A stretch of 64,000 bases of DNA from assembly GCF_024055605.1 (NCBI RefSeq), contig NZ_JAMXLX010000001.1, forward strand, positions 1 to 64,000, read 5' to 3'. Source of the DNA: Ciceribacter sichuanensis (GTDB lineage: Bacteria > Pseudomonadota > Alphaproteobacteria > Rhizobiales > Rhizobiaceae). Of this stretch, positions 9,075 through 16,715 are shown piece after piece. The translations under genes were made by a program, and so were the position numbers. Every line of letters starts with the position of its first letter. Position 1 is the first letter of the stretch. The notes below the pieces were generated by a model. The model did not search any database, was not told where the DNA came from, and saw only the letters and a program-made list of their open reading frames with translations.

Positions 9075-10163
9075 ATGACGGGCCTCGTTCTGAAGGACAT
9101 CCGCAAGACTTACGGGCAGGTGAAAGTCCTGCACGGCATCGATCTGGAGATTGCCGAAGGCGAGTTCGTCGTCTTCGTCGGTCCCTCGGGTTGCGGCAAG
9201 TCCACATTGCTGCGCATGATCGCCGGGCTGGAAGATATCACCAGCGGAGAGATGGTCATCGACGGACAGGTCGTCAACGACGTGCCGCCCTCCCGGCGCG
9301 GCATCGCCATGGTCTTCCAGTCCTATGCGCTCTATCCGCATATGACGGTCTACGACAACATGGCCTTCGGCATGCGGATTGCCGGCGAGAGCCGTGAGGA
9401 AATCGAGCGCCGCGTGAAGAACGCGGCCGAGATCCTGCAACTGACGCCCTATCTCGACCGCCTGCCAAAGGCGCTTTCCGGCGGCCAGCGCCAGCGTGTG
9501 GCCATCGGCCGTGCGATCTGCCGCAATCCGAAGGTCTTCCTCTTCGATGAGCCGCTGTCGAACCTCGACGCCGCCCTTCGTGTCGCGACCCGCCTCGAGA
9601 TCGCCAAGCTCAACGAGTCGATGCCCGACACCACGATGATCTACGTCACCCACGACCAGGTGGAGGCGATGACGCTTGCCGACCGCATCGTCGTGCTTTC
9701 GGCTGGCCGTATCGAACAGGTCGGCGCGCCGCTCGAACTCTATGATCGTCCGGCCAATCTCTTCGTCGCACGCTTCATCGGCTCTCCGGCGATGAACATC
9801 ATGCCGGCGACGATAGTAACTGGCGGCAGCCAGACGACGATCAAGCTGCTCGACGGCACCTCGCTCACCGTCGATATCGCGACGCCCGAGGCCGATGCCG
9901 GCAAGAAGGTAAGCTTCGGTGTGCGCCCGGAAGACATTTCGATCGTTACCGGCGACGACTATCTCTTCGAGGGTACGGTTTCCATCGTCGAACAGCTTGG
10001 CGAAGTCACGCTGATCTATGTCGACGGTCCGGTCGAGGACGAGCCGATCACGGTCAAGCTGCAAGGCACGGTCGCGATTGCTAAGGGCGATCGCCTGCGT
10101 TTCGCAGGCGACCGAACCAAGTTACATCTGTTTAACGCGGATGGTCATACTTATCGAAAATGA
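9075..10163 (+). CDS. aglK: alpha-glucoside ABC transporter ATP-binding protein AglK
   Basis: A 362-aa MalK/UgpC-type ATPase that powers the AglEFG importer. The Walker A motif is GPSGCGKST (36-44), the signature ALSGGQRQR is near 133-141, Walker B VFLFDEP is near 154-160, and the H-loop is [12 protein letters not shown]-terminal TOBE/regulatory domain (from about residue 235) includes FGVRPEDI. The ATG at 9075 follows GGGAGGAAGACA. The in-frame TTG at 9060 is less likely. It is the last gene of the operon and is followed by a terminator. Confidence 0.94.
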   Translation: MTGLVLKDIRKTYGQVKVLHGIDLEIAEGEFVVFVGPSGCGKSTLLRMIAGLEDITSGEMVIDGQVVNDVPPSRRGIAMVFQSYALYPHMTVYDNMAFGMRIAGESREEIERRVKNAAEILQLTPYLDRLPKALSGGQRQRVAIGRAICRNPKVFLFDEPLSNLDAALRVATRLEIAKLNESMPDTTMIYVTHDQVEAMTLADRIVVLSAGRIEQVGAPLELYDRPANLFVARFIGSPAMNIMPATIVTGGSQTTIKLLDGTSLTVDIATPEADAGKKVSFGVRPEDISIVTGDDYLFEGTVSIVEQLGEVTLIYVDGPVEDEPITVKLQGTVAIAKGDRLRFAGDRTKLHLFNADGHTYRK

Positions 10164-10178
10164 TCCGAAAAAAGGTAA

Positions 10179-10214
10179 GGTTCCGTTTGCCTTGTTGGCG
10201 ACGGAACCCCTTTT
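10179..10214 (+). terminator. terminator of the agl operon
   Basis: Stem GGTTCCGT/ACGGAACC whose loop contains a second small stem (GCC/GGC), followed by CCTTTT. It lies 15 bases after the aglK stop. Confidence 0.65.
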
Positions 10215-10306
10215 GCGATCAACTCCAAACGTTTCTCAATACCATCTGTTAAATTCCGGCTGCTAGATTGTTCCCAACAAGAACTGAAAAGCCAGGCGGG
10301 ACGGAA

Positions 10307-10699
10307 ATGCGTGCCAACTATCTCAAGCGTGAAGAGTCTTTCATGTATGACCGCGAAGCGCGGTTCCCGATGGAAGACACCATGAATGCCGCGCGGATCG
10401 AATACACGGAGAAGGGTGTGATGCACCTGGCAGCGCGCCGCTGCGACATCATTCGCATCTCCGTCTCCGGGGCAGTCATCAGCCTTCTGACCCAGTACAA
10501 TCTTCCGCAGCAGTTCTATCTCGATATTCCCGATGCCCGCATCTCCAAGATCGGTTGCCTGCTGATGAAGGTCTTCGCCAACAATACGGCCGAGATCCGT
10601 TTCCTGCGTCTCCTGAACCAGAAGGAACTCGATCGTATCTTTATCTTCTCCACCCATCCGGCGCACAAGGACAAGGTGATGGACGTCCGTTCCTGGTAA
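10307..10699 (+). CDS. PilZ-like small protein
   Basis: A 130-aa protein whose second half looks like a PilZ beta-barrel: CDIIRISVSGAVI, then LPQQFYLDIPD, then a Cys-containing strand and AEIRFLRL. PilZ proteins usually bind cyclic di-GMP through RxxxR and (D/N)xSxxG. Here the first motif is not evident and the second reads RISVSG, so nucleotide binding is doubtful. The ATG at 10307 is preceded by GGCGGGACGGA. It is a stand-alone gene with its own terminator. Function unknown. Confidence 0.7.
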   Translation: MRANYLKREESFMYDREARFPMEDTMNAARIEYTEKGVMHLAARRCDIIRISVSGAVISLLTQYNLPQQFYLDIPDARISKIGCLLMKVFANNTAEIRFLRLLNQKELDRIFIFSTHPAHKDKVMDVRSW

Positions 10700-10720
10700 G
10701 TCATTGCTGACATTATTCGC

Positions 10721-10764
10721 GAAAGGCCGGCGGGGTGAAAGCCCTGCCGGCCTTTCGCTTTTCT
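10721..10764 (+). terminator. terminator of the PilZ-like gene
   Basis: A 15-bp stem (GAAAGGCCGGCGGGG with its complement, one G-T pair) and a 6-base loop, followed by GCTTTTCTTG. Confidence 0.85.
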
Positions 10765-10846
10765 TGATCGCTCTTCGCCTTTTCTGACTCGACTTTCCGA
10801 ACGAACACCGGAATCCTCCCGCACGGACAGATGCAAGGAGATCGCC

Positions 10847-11548
10847 ATGTCGGATAAAGTCGCAATCATTACCGCCGGCGGAAGCGGCATGGGTGCCGCC
10901 GCCGCGAAAAGGCTCGCCGCCGACGGCTTCAAGATCGCGATCCTGTCGTCCTCCGGAAAGGGCGAGGCGCTGGCCAAGGAGCTCGGCGGTCTCGGCATCA
11001 CCGGCTCCAATCAGTCCAATGACGACCTGAAGCGCCTCGTCGACGAAACGCTCTCCCGCTTTGGCCGTATCGACGTGCTCGTCAACAGCGCCGGCCATGG
11101 CCCGCGCGCCCAGATCCTCGAAATCACCGACGAGGGCTGGCACAAGGGCATCGACACCTACCTGCTCAACGTCATCCGCCCGACCCGGCTGGTGACGCCG
11201 GTCATGCAGAAGCAGAAATCGGGCGTCATCATCAATATCTCGACCGCCTGGGCCTTCGAGCCGAGCGCGATGTTCCCGACCTCCGCCGTGGCGCGGGCCG
11301 GGCTTGCCGCCTTCACCAAGATCTTCGCCGATACCTATGCGGCCGATAACGTCCGCATGAACAACGTTCTGCCGGGCTGGATCGACAGCCTGCCGGGTAC
11401 CGAGGAGCGTCGCGAAAGCGTGCCGATGCAGCGCTACGGCAAGTCGGAGGAAATCGCGGCAACCGTCGCCTTCCTTGCCTCGGAAGGAGCAGGTTATATC
11501 ACCGGCCAGAACATCCGCGTCGATGGCGGCCTGACGCGCGCCGTCTGA
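10847..11548 (+). CDS. SDR-family oxidoreductase with altered active site
   Basis: A 233-aa protein with the short-chain dehydrogenase/reductase fold. The cofactor motif TAGGSGMG (9-16), DVLVNSAG near residue 78 and the active-site Ser block IINISTAW near residue 125 are present. C-terminal features (LPGWIDS; GYITGQNIRVDGGL) match 3-oxoacyl-ACP reductase relatives. The expected YxxxK pair is missing: the segment reads TSAVARAGL, with Ser and Arg where Tyr and Lys are normally found. It may bind NAD(P) without classical catalysis. AAGGAGATC precedes the ATG. Substrate unknown. Confidence 0.85.
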   Translation: MSDKVAIITAGGSGMGAAAAKRLAADGFKIAILSSSGKGEALAKELGGLGITGSNQSNDDLKRLVDETLSRFGRIDVLVNSAGHGPRAQILEITDEGWHKGIDTYLLNVIRPTRLVTPVMQKQKSGVIINISTAWAFEPSAMFPTSAVARAGLAAFTKIFADTYAADNVRMNNVLPGWIDSLPGTEERRESVPMQRYGKSEEIAATVAFLASEGAGYITGQNIRVDGGLTRAV

Positions 11549-11577
11549 CCGCACCGCATTTCGCGCCTCAACGACGC

Positions 11578-11617
11578 AAGGCGACGGTAACCGGCCGTCG
11601 CCTTCTTGTTGCCTTTT
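11578..11617 (+). terminator. terminator of the SDR gene
   Basis: Perfect 10-bp stem AAGGCGACGG/CCGTCGCCTT with a 7-base loop, then a T-rich run (CTTGTTGCCTTTT). Confidence 0.8.
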
Positions 11618-11759
11618 GTGGCATGCATCAAGATTTCGCGCGCCGTAAACCTGTTGGTTACCAAGTTTCTTCATTGTTTAGCATGTCCGGCAGGGATCGG
11701 GACGGCCGCAGGAAAACGACGGCAGTTCCCCATCCGGGACGTGTAACGCCGCGCGTGTC

Positions 11760-13136
11760 ATGACGACCGCCGGCGATGAGAGGCTTTTGGTAGCGAGTAA
11801 GAGTATGGCGTCCCTGAGCAAGTCAGACACGCGTGGCATTGCGCCGCGCAGCAGCGCTCCCCGTGCATCGAACCGCACGTCGCCGGGTCGAAAGGCCTGG
11901 ACCAGGCCGACGATCATCGGCGTCGGTGCTGCTCTTGGCCTCTGGGCCACCGCAGCGATTGCAACCGTGCACATGTTCACCTCCTGCCCATCGTCGACAT
12001 CCACCATTCGTCTCGAGAGCGCCCGGCTCGCACCCGTTCCGGTGGCGCGGACGGATCGCAAGTCGGGCAGGCAGGCGATCATCGAGGCGAACGTCCTCAA
12101 TTTTGCCGCCATGGAAGAGGCGCGAGCGAGGCTCGCCGCGGCAATCGAGGATACCGACGATATCGGCCTGCTGATGCTGCCTGATACCATGGAACTTGCA
12201 TCGGTCGAGAAATCGGACCGGCTCGATCTCATCGGTTTCAACTATGCCAGCAACCCTCAGGCGCTCGATGGCTTGAGGCGGGATCTGGCGGCCGCTGTCG
12301 CCGAGCGCACGGCACTTCAGCTCGCCGCCGCTGCCGAAGCCGAGAAGCGCAATGCGGCAAAGGACACCGATCCGATCGCGACTGCCTCGATCACACCCGT
12401 TTCCGCCGCCGCTACGGCTGGCCCCGCACTCGCCTATGCCGGAGCGATGCCGGCGAAGGAGGTTGTTCCGATGGGGATGGACCCTCGCGAGCAGCCTTTC
12501 GTCGAACTCCTGTCCGAACCCGCAGTCAACGACCACGAGGAGCTGCCCGATGGCGGCCCGGTGCCGAGCGCAAAGCCGGGCAAGCCCGCGCTGTCTCCCG
12601 CCAAACCGGCGAGCCGCAGGGGGAAACCCGCGACCGTCGAACTCGCTTACGCAAAGCCCGGCAACCCGCTCGTCATGGATGACGAGGAGGATCGTCCGTC
12701 GCTCTTCTCGCGCAAGCCGAAGCTGCCGGGTCGTGGCATTGCCGTCTATGACATTTCCGCGGGCATTGTTCACATGCCGAACGGCGAGAAGCTCGAGGCC
12801 CATTCCGGCCGCGCCCAGATGCGCGATGATCCGCGCTTCGTGCACATGAAGAACCGCGGCCCGACGCCGCCGAACGTCTATAGCCTGCGCATGCGCGAAG
12901 CGCGCTTCCACGGCATCGAAGCAATCCGCATGACTCCGGTCGGCGACGCGAAGATGTATGGCCGCGATGGCTTCCTGACCCACACCTATCTGCTGCGCAC
13001 GCGTGGCGACTCCTCCGGCTGCGTGGTGTTCGATGACTACAACCGCTTCCTGAACGCCTTCAAGCGGGGCGAGGTCAAGACACTCATCGTGGTGCCGCGC
13101 ATGACGGAACTGCCGAAATACGTTGCGATGATGTGA
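11760..13136 (+). CDS. DUF2778 (Tlde1-type L,D-transpeptidase-like) membrane protein
   Basis: A 458-aa protein with a short basic cytoplasmic N-terminus, one membrane helix (about residues 53-72), a variable Pro/Lys/Ala-rich middle, and a C-terminal DUF2778/Tlde1 domain (about 325-450). The active-site block is recognisable: THTYLLRTRGD followed by SSGCVVFDDYNRFLNAF, with the Cys as probable nucleophile. The domain is known from the type VI effector Tlde1 and from many rhizobial envelope proteins. With a single anchor and no secretion genes nearby, a role in the cell's own peptidoglycan is more likely than an effector role. The start is uncertain: ATG at 11760 or 11805, neither with a strong Shine-Dalgarno. 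Confidence 0.8.
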   Translation: MTTAGDERLLVASKSMASLSKSDTRGIAPRSSAPRASNRTSPGRKAWTRPTIIGVGAALGLWATAAIATVHMFTSCPSSTSTIRLESARLAPVPVARTDRKSGRQAIIEANVLNFAAMEEARARLAAAIEDTDDIGLLMLPDTMELASVEKSDRLDLIGFNYASNPQALDGLRRDLAAAVAERTALQLAAAAEAEKRNAAKDTDPIATASITPVSAAATAGPALAYAGAMPAKEVVPMGMDPREQPFVELLSEPAVNDHEELPDGGPVPSAKPGKPALSPAKPASRRGKPATVELAYAKPGNPLVMDDEEDRPSLFSRKPKLPGRGIAVYDISAGIVHMPNGEKLEAHSGRAQMRDDPRFVHMKNRGPTPPNVYSLRMREARFHGIEAIRMTPVGDAKMYGRDGFLTHTYLLRTRGDSSGCVVFDDYNRFLNAFKRGEVKTLIVVPRMTELPKYVAMM

Positions 13137-13158
13137 GACGGAGAGGCCCGCCATATCG

Positions 13159-13608
13159 TCACGATCTGTCGGGACCATCGGAGGCTTTATCGCATGGGGA
13201 CCAGGGGCGTCCGCGCAGGCGCCTGTCGTAACGGGGCAGCTTGACCAGCCCCAGTCGTTCCCGGAGGTACGGTAGCTGCGTCATGCAGCGCCGAAAGCTC
13301 GCCTCGTCGATCTCGGCCAGGCACAGGGGCAGGCGGGAGACGGCGTCTCCGGAAAAACCGAGCATGCGCTGCGCCTCGACGGCGACGGCCTGATATGCGC
13401 TCGGCACCATAGGCCCGCTGCAGCCCTCATCCCGACGACACTTGCGAATGCGGCACCGATAGGGAGCGGCGGCAAGCGTCGCGGCCAGACGAACCTCCCG
13501 CTCATGCACGTCCGCCCGCCAGAGTTCATGGGTTTGCCGGACGGCGCCCGCATCGTCATCGCTTCTGTCGTTCTGGCTCTTGTCGTTTTGATCCCTGTCG
13601 TTGCGCAT
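13159..13608 (-). CDS. small Cys/Arg-rich hypothetical protein
   Basis: A 149-aa protein of unknown function. The N-terminus is very hydrophilic (Asp/Asn/Arg-rich to residue 25). A central cluster of cysteines, CRIRKCRRDEGC, sits near residue 60 and resembles a zinc-binding knuckle. The C-terminus is basic. The ATG at 13608 is preceded by AAGGAGAACTC, which makes this real translation start far better than the long in-frame extension up to 13833. It is convergent with the DUF2778 gene. Confidence 0.65.
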   Translation of the reverse strand: MRNDRDQNDKSQNDRSDDDAGAVRQTHELWRADVHEREVRLAATLAAAPYRCRIRKCRRDEGCSGPMVPSAYQAVAVEAQRMLGFSGDAVSRLPLCLAEIDEASFRRCMTQLPYLRERLGLVKLPRYDRRLRGRPWSPCDKASDGPDRS

Positions 13609-14081
13609 GAGTTCTCCTTCACGCGAGCCGGAGGCCCCGTGTCGTGCTGGATTTCGATGTCCCTCCCTGCGGAGGATCGGTCGGGGCGCCGGAAGCTGCC
13701 TCGTAAAGTAAAAATATGTGACACCTTCCGGCGCCCCGTTCGGTGTGTTTTTCCGGACGAACTCGGTCTCTCTGCGCGGATGACGGCACCTTTCCAGGGT
13801 TGCGCTCGCGAACATTCTCGTCCGTGACGCCACGAAAGGCCGTGTTGGCGGCCAGTCGCCGGTCCAGTCATGTGTGCCCTGCAGGCACGCCCCGCCCTGT
13901 TTCAGGCGAGAGGGAGACCATTCTCATCCAGCCCCCGGAGCCTGTTCCGCGTTTCGAACAGGCCACCGGGTCACCGGTCCCGCCTCGCCGGCAACGCAAA
14001 CCGGTGTAACCGCGACGGGACGGATGGATTGTAGACACGGACGCAAGGGGCGGGGATTTTGAGGGAAAACGGGGAGGTAAG
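13609..14081. other. intergenic stretch without a supported gene
   Basis: No frame here shows a Shine-Dalgarno or recognisable protein. It separates the Cys-rich protein from the truncated transposase and probably includes the scar where the insertion element was cut off. Confidence 0.5.
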
Positions 14082-14530
14082 AGGGGCATTCTTGACCGCC
14101 TCCGCGGGCGTGGATTTCTGTCGTAAAACCGCCACGTGATCGACCAGAAGCCTTCTGACAAGTCCTCCTTTAGCGCCCGCAGCCTGCGAGTGGCCGCGAA
14201 CCGTGGTGCTGTCGATCATGTGCTGCCAGTCATCCGTCAGCCTCAGTTCTACCGGGTTTCAAGGAGTGCGTCGCACACGCCCTGTTCGGCCCAACGGCGG
14301 AAGCGGATATAGACGGAATTCGACTTGCCGTAGCGCTCATGCATGTCGTGCCAGGGGCAGCAGACCCTAAGAACATGCAGCATGCCGTTCAGATATCGCC
14401 GACTATCGTGCGCGAGCCGGGACTTCTTCGCATGTTCGCTGGGCAATAGCCCCTCGACACTCCGCCACTCCATATCCGTCAGGTCGCCACGAGCCAAAAC
14501 CGCCTCCTGAAAGGCAGTTTTGAATCACGC
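14082..14530 (-). pseudogene. decayed IS5-family (IS427-like) transposase remnant
   Basis: Read on the minus strand from a TTG at 14497, the frame begins MARGDLTDMEWRSVEGLLP and continues RRYLNGMLHVLRVCCPWHDMHERYG and RFRRWAEQGVCDALLET, a typical first half of an IS5/IS427 transposase. One lost base near 14257 shifts the frame. The next frame reads DDWQHMIDSTTVRGHSQAAG, the beginning of the DDE part. A second lost base near 14165 moves into GRSRGGFTTEIHAR. Similarity stops near 14082, so the catalytic C-terminus and right end are gone. GATTCAAAACTGCC (about 14513-14526) looks like the terminal repeat of such elements. IS427-type elements can use programmed frameshifting at the first junction, but the second shift and the truncation mark it as dead. 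Confidence 0.8.
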
Positions 14531-14729
14531 TTCCGCTGATTTGGGAATTCGCTTGGGTAACAGGACCCGGGCCAGATTAACTCCGTCTTCAAGACAATAC
14601 ACTGACGCCTACGGCCTTCCTCGTGATCGCACCGGAGTGAGAACGCTCCGGCCCGATCGGCAGTCGCCGCCAACGAGGCTATCACGCGCCGCTCCAAAGC
14701 GATCTCAAACAGCCAGACGGAAATGCCAC

Positions 14730-14793
14730 TTGACAACGATATAGTCATGCGCGATTGTACCGATCGGTAAAGTAATTACCAATCGGTACAATC
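14730..14793 (+). promoter_or_regulatory. promoter with large TetR-type operator
   Basis: An inverted repeat with 18-base arms, GATTGTACCGATCGGTAA (14753-14770) and TTACCAATCGGTACAATC (14776-14793), one mismatch and a 5-base centre. The left arm also contains its own perfect palindrome TACCGATCGGTA. A consensus -35 TTGACA at 14730-14735 lies 17 bases before the operator edge, so the -10 would be covered by it. It precedes the DUF1348-TetR gene pair, so autorepression by that TetR protein is inferred. Confidence 0.75.
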
Positions 14794-14818
14794 ATCTCAA
14801 CTGGACAAGGAACTGAAG

Positions 14819-15283
14819 ATGTCACGTCCCCCGCTTCCCCCTTTCACTCGCGAAACCGCCATCGAAAAGGTTCGGCTGGCCGAAGACGGCTGGAACTCTC
14901 GAGACGCGGCCAAAGTCGCTCTGGCCTATACGCTCGACACTCGCTGGCGGAACCGCGTCGAGTTCGCGAGCAATCGCGAAGAAGCTCAGGCATTTCTGAC
15001 ACGTAAGTGGAACAAGGAGCACGAATACCGCCTCATAAAGGAGCTTTGGGCTTTCACCGGTAACCGCATCGCGGTACGCTACGCGTATGAATATCGCGAC
15101 GATGGTGGCCGCTGGTACCGCGCTTATGGTAACGAGAACTGGGAATTCGCAGAGGACGGTCTGATGGCGCACAGACACGCGAGCATCAATGAAATGCCGA
15201 TTGCTGAAAGCGATCGCCTGTTCCACTGGCCTCTTGGCCGTCGGCCGGATGATCACGCCGGCCTCAGCGATCTGGGCCTCTAA
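14819..15283 (+). CDS. DUF1348 family protein (NTF2/SnoaL-like fold)
   Basis: A 154-aa cytoplasmic protein of the DUF1348 family, related to the NTF2-like/SnoaL fold. Characteristic strings are [25 protein letters not shown] and [18 protein letters not shown], and the aromatic-rich strand [19 protein letters not shown]. Family members have no established reaction. They often accompany TetR regulators and are thought to act on small electrophilic or xenobiotic compounds. AAGGAACTGAAG precedes the ATG. The next gene starts 2 bases after the stop. Confidence 0.88.
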   Translation: MSRPPLPPFTRETAIEKVRLAEDGWNSRDAAKVALAYTLDTRWRNRVEFASNREEAQAFLTRKWNKEHEYRLIKELWAFTGNRIAVRYAYEYRDDGGRWYRAYGNENWEFAEDGLMAHRHASINEMPIAESDRLFHWPLGRRPDDHAGLSDLGL

Positions 15284-15285
15284 TC

Positions 15286-15909
15286 ATGGCCCGCATGGTC
15301 GCTGAAAGAGCCGACGCCATAGCCCCATTGGCCGAAGTTTTCCGCGAACATGGCTATGAAGGCGCAAGCCTTGCCTTGATCGGCAAGGCTACCGGCCTCG
15401 GCAAGGGCAGCCTCTACCACTTCTTCCCGAACGGAAAGGAAGAGATGGTGCGGGCTGTTCTCGACGATATCGGCCAATGGTTCGAGGATGCCGTATATTC
15501 CCCGTTGCGTAACGAGAGCGATGTTAATGGCGCCATCGGTGCAATGCTCGCCTCGACGGACCAATATTTCAGGTCCGGCAGGCGCGTGTGCCTCGTCGGC
15601 GCCTTGGCAGTCGCCAATACGCGTGACCTCTTCGCGCAAGCCATCCGAGGTTATTTCGTAGCCTGGGTGGACGCCTTGCAGTCAGCGCTTATTCGGCAGG
15701 GCCGTGAAGCCGATCAATCGCGCATCCTCGCGGAAGAGGCCGTTCTTGCTATTCAAGGAGCAATTGTTCTTTCTCGGGCAATGGATGATCCGGCCGTTTT
15801 TCAACGGGCTATCGACCGACTTCGGGGCCGATTGTTGATCGAAAACGATACCTCTAACAACAAAGGCGCAATCGACGGTTCACTGCAAAATGAAGGTCGG
15901 CTTGTCTGA
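15286..15909 (+). CDS. TetR-family transcriptional regulator
   Basis: A 207-aa regulator. The N-terminal HTH is clear: APLAEVFREHGYEGASLALIGKATGLGKGSLYHFFPNGKEEMV, close to the TetR/AcrR consensus. It is followed by an all-helical ligand domain (TetR_C-like), in which VGALAVANTRD and AIQGAIVLSRAMDDPAVFQRAI are typical of the YxaF/LmrA branch. It is co-transcribed with DUF1348 (2-base gap) behind a palindromic operator. The ligand is unknown, and a xenobiotic or reactive carbonyl is a guess from related loci. Confidence 0.9.
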   Translation: MARMVAERADAIAPLAEVFREHGYEGASLALIGKATGLGKGSLYHFFPNGKEEMVRAVLDDIGQWFEDAVYSPLRNESDVNGAIGAMLASTDQYFRSGRRVCLVGALAVANTRDLFAQAIRGYFVAWVDALQSALIRQGREADQSRILAEEAVLAIQGAIVLSRAMDDPAVFQRAIDRLRGRLLIENDTSNNKGAIDGSLQNEGRLV

Positions 15910-16050
15910 GATCAGCGGAGATATCGACACAGCGCCGGAGCTGCAGGATCTCGGGCATTCTCGCCACTCCACGAGCGGTCAAAGGCCAGCGGCAGGCGTC
16001 TCAGCAAAGCGTCCGCAGGGAGACGGATCAAAAATACCTGGGGTCACAGA

Positions 16051-16599
16051 ATGGATGCGGAGTATCGCCTTCCAGAGGAATTCTTCACCGATCGCTTTCT
16101 CGTGAAGCGGATCCTGCCGTCGGATGCCGACGCTATATTTGTGGGTTGGGCGACTGACCCCGAAGTGACGAAGTATCTCTCCTGGTGTCCGCATACAGAC
16201 CTTTCCCAAACGCGGGAAGCTGCAGAACGCTCCAGTCGGGAGTGGGAAGTTGGTTCCACTTTTCCGGCGGTAATCTGTCGGCAAGATGCGCCGAGCGACC
16301 TTGTCGGAAGATTTGATGCGCGGCCGGTCGGATCAAGAGTCTCCTACGGTTGGCTCATACGCAAGGACCGCTGGGGGCAGGGCGTCGCAAGCGAGGTGGT
16401 GCAATGGGCTATCGCGCATGCCCTGTCCAATCCTGCGATCTATCGGACCGAGGCGGCTTGTGACGTCATGAACATGGCCTCGGCCCGTGTGATGGAAAAG
16501 GCTGGAATGGTCCAGGAGGCAGTGCTTCGGCGGTACCTCCTCCTTCCAAATTTGTCGAAGGAGCCAAGGGACGCTTTCCTATATTCCAAAGTTCGCTGA
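16051..16599 (+). CDS. GNAT-family N-acetyltransferase (RimJ/RimL-like)
   Basis: A 182-aa acetyltransferase. The RimJ/RimL-like N-terminus (TDRFLVKRILPSDADAIFVGW) is followed by the acetyl-CoA-binding motif around RKDRWGQGVASEVVQWAIAHA (about 107-127), then by ASARVMEKAGMVQEAVLRRY, the usual motif B region. The acceptor is unknown (protein N-terminus, amino acid or antibiotic). It stands alone after the TetR gene and is convergent with the chemoreceptor. Confidence 0.88.
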   Translation: MDAEYRLPEEFFTDRFLVKRILPSDADAIFVGWATDPEVTKYLSWCPHTDLSQTREAAERSSREWEVGSTFPAVICRQDAPSDLVGRFDARPVGSRVSYGWLIRKDRWGQGVASEVVQWAIAHALSNPAIYRTEAACDVMNMASARVMEKAGMVQEAVLRRYLLLPNLSKEPRDAFLYSKVR

Positions 16600-16650
16600 G
16601 AACCCTGGATGATAGGCATACAGCTCTGATCTTTCCGTTGCCGACCATTC

Positions 16651-16687
16651 CTCATCCCCGCAACCGGGGACACCGGCAGGGGATGAG
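16651..16687. terminator. palindrome between convergent GNAT and chemoreceptor genes
   Basis: Arms CTCATCCCC and GGGGATGAG separated by 19 bases with further internal pairing (ACCGG/CCGGC). It lies midway between two convergent genes. A bidirectional terminator is inferred. Confidence 0.4.
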
Positions 16688-16715
16688 GGAGCGAGAAAAG
16701 GCAGCGAAGGGTCGT

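Noticed and set aside
6153-10064. 1303-aa open frame on the minus strand
   Set aside because: Mirror of aglG, aglA and aglK caused by GC-rich third positions. Composition is Arg/Asp/His-rich with no domain and no ribosome site.
14249-14497. Open frame that could be annotated as an intact small transposase gene
   Set aside because: The frame ends by a shift, the homologous sequence continues in two further frames, and the catalytic end is missing, so it is a remnant.
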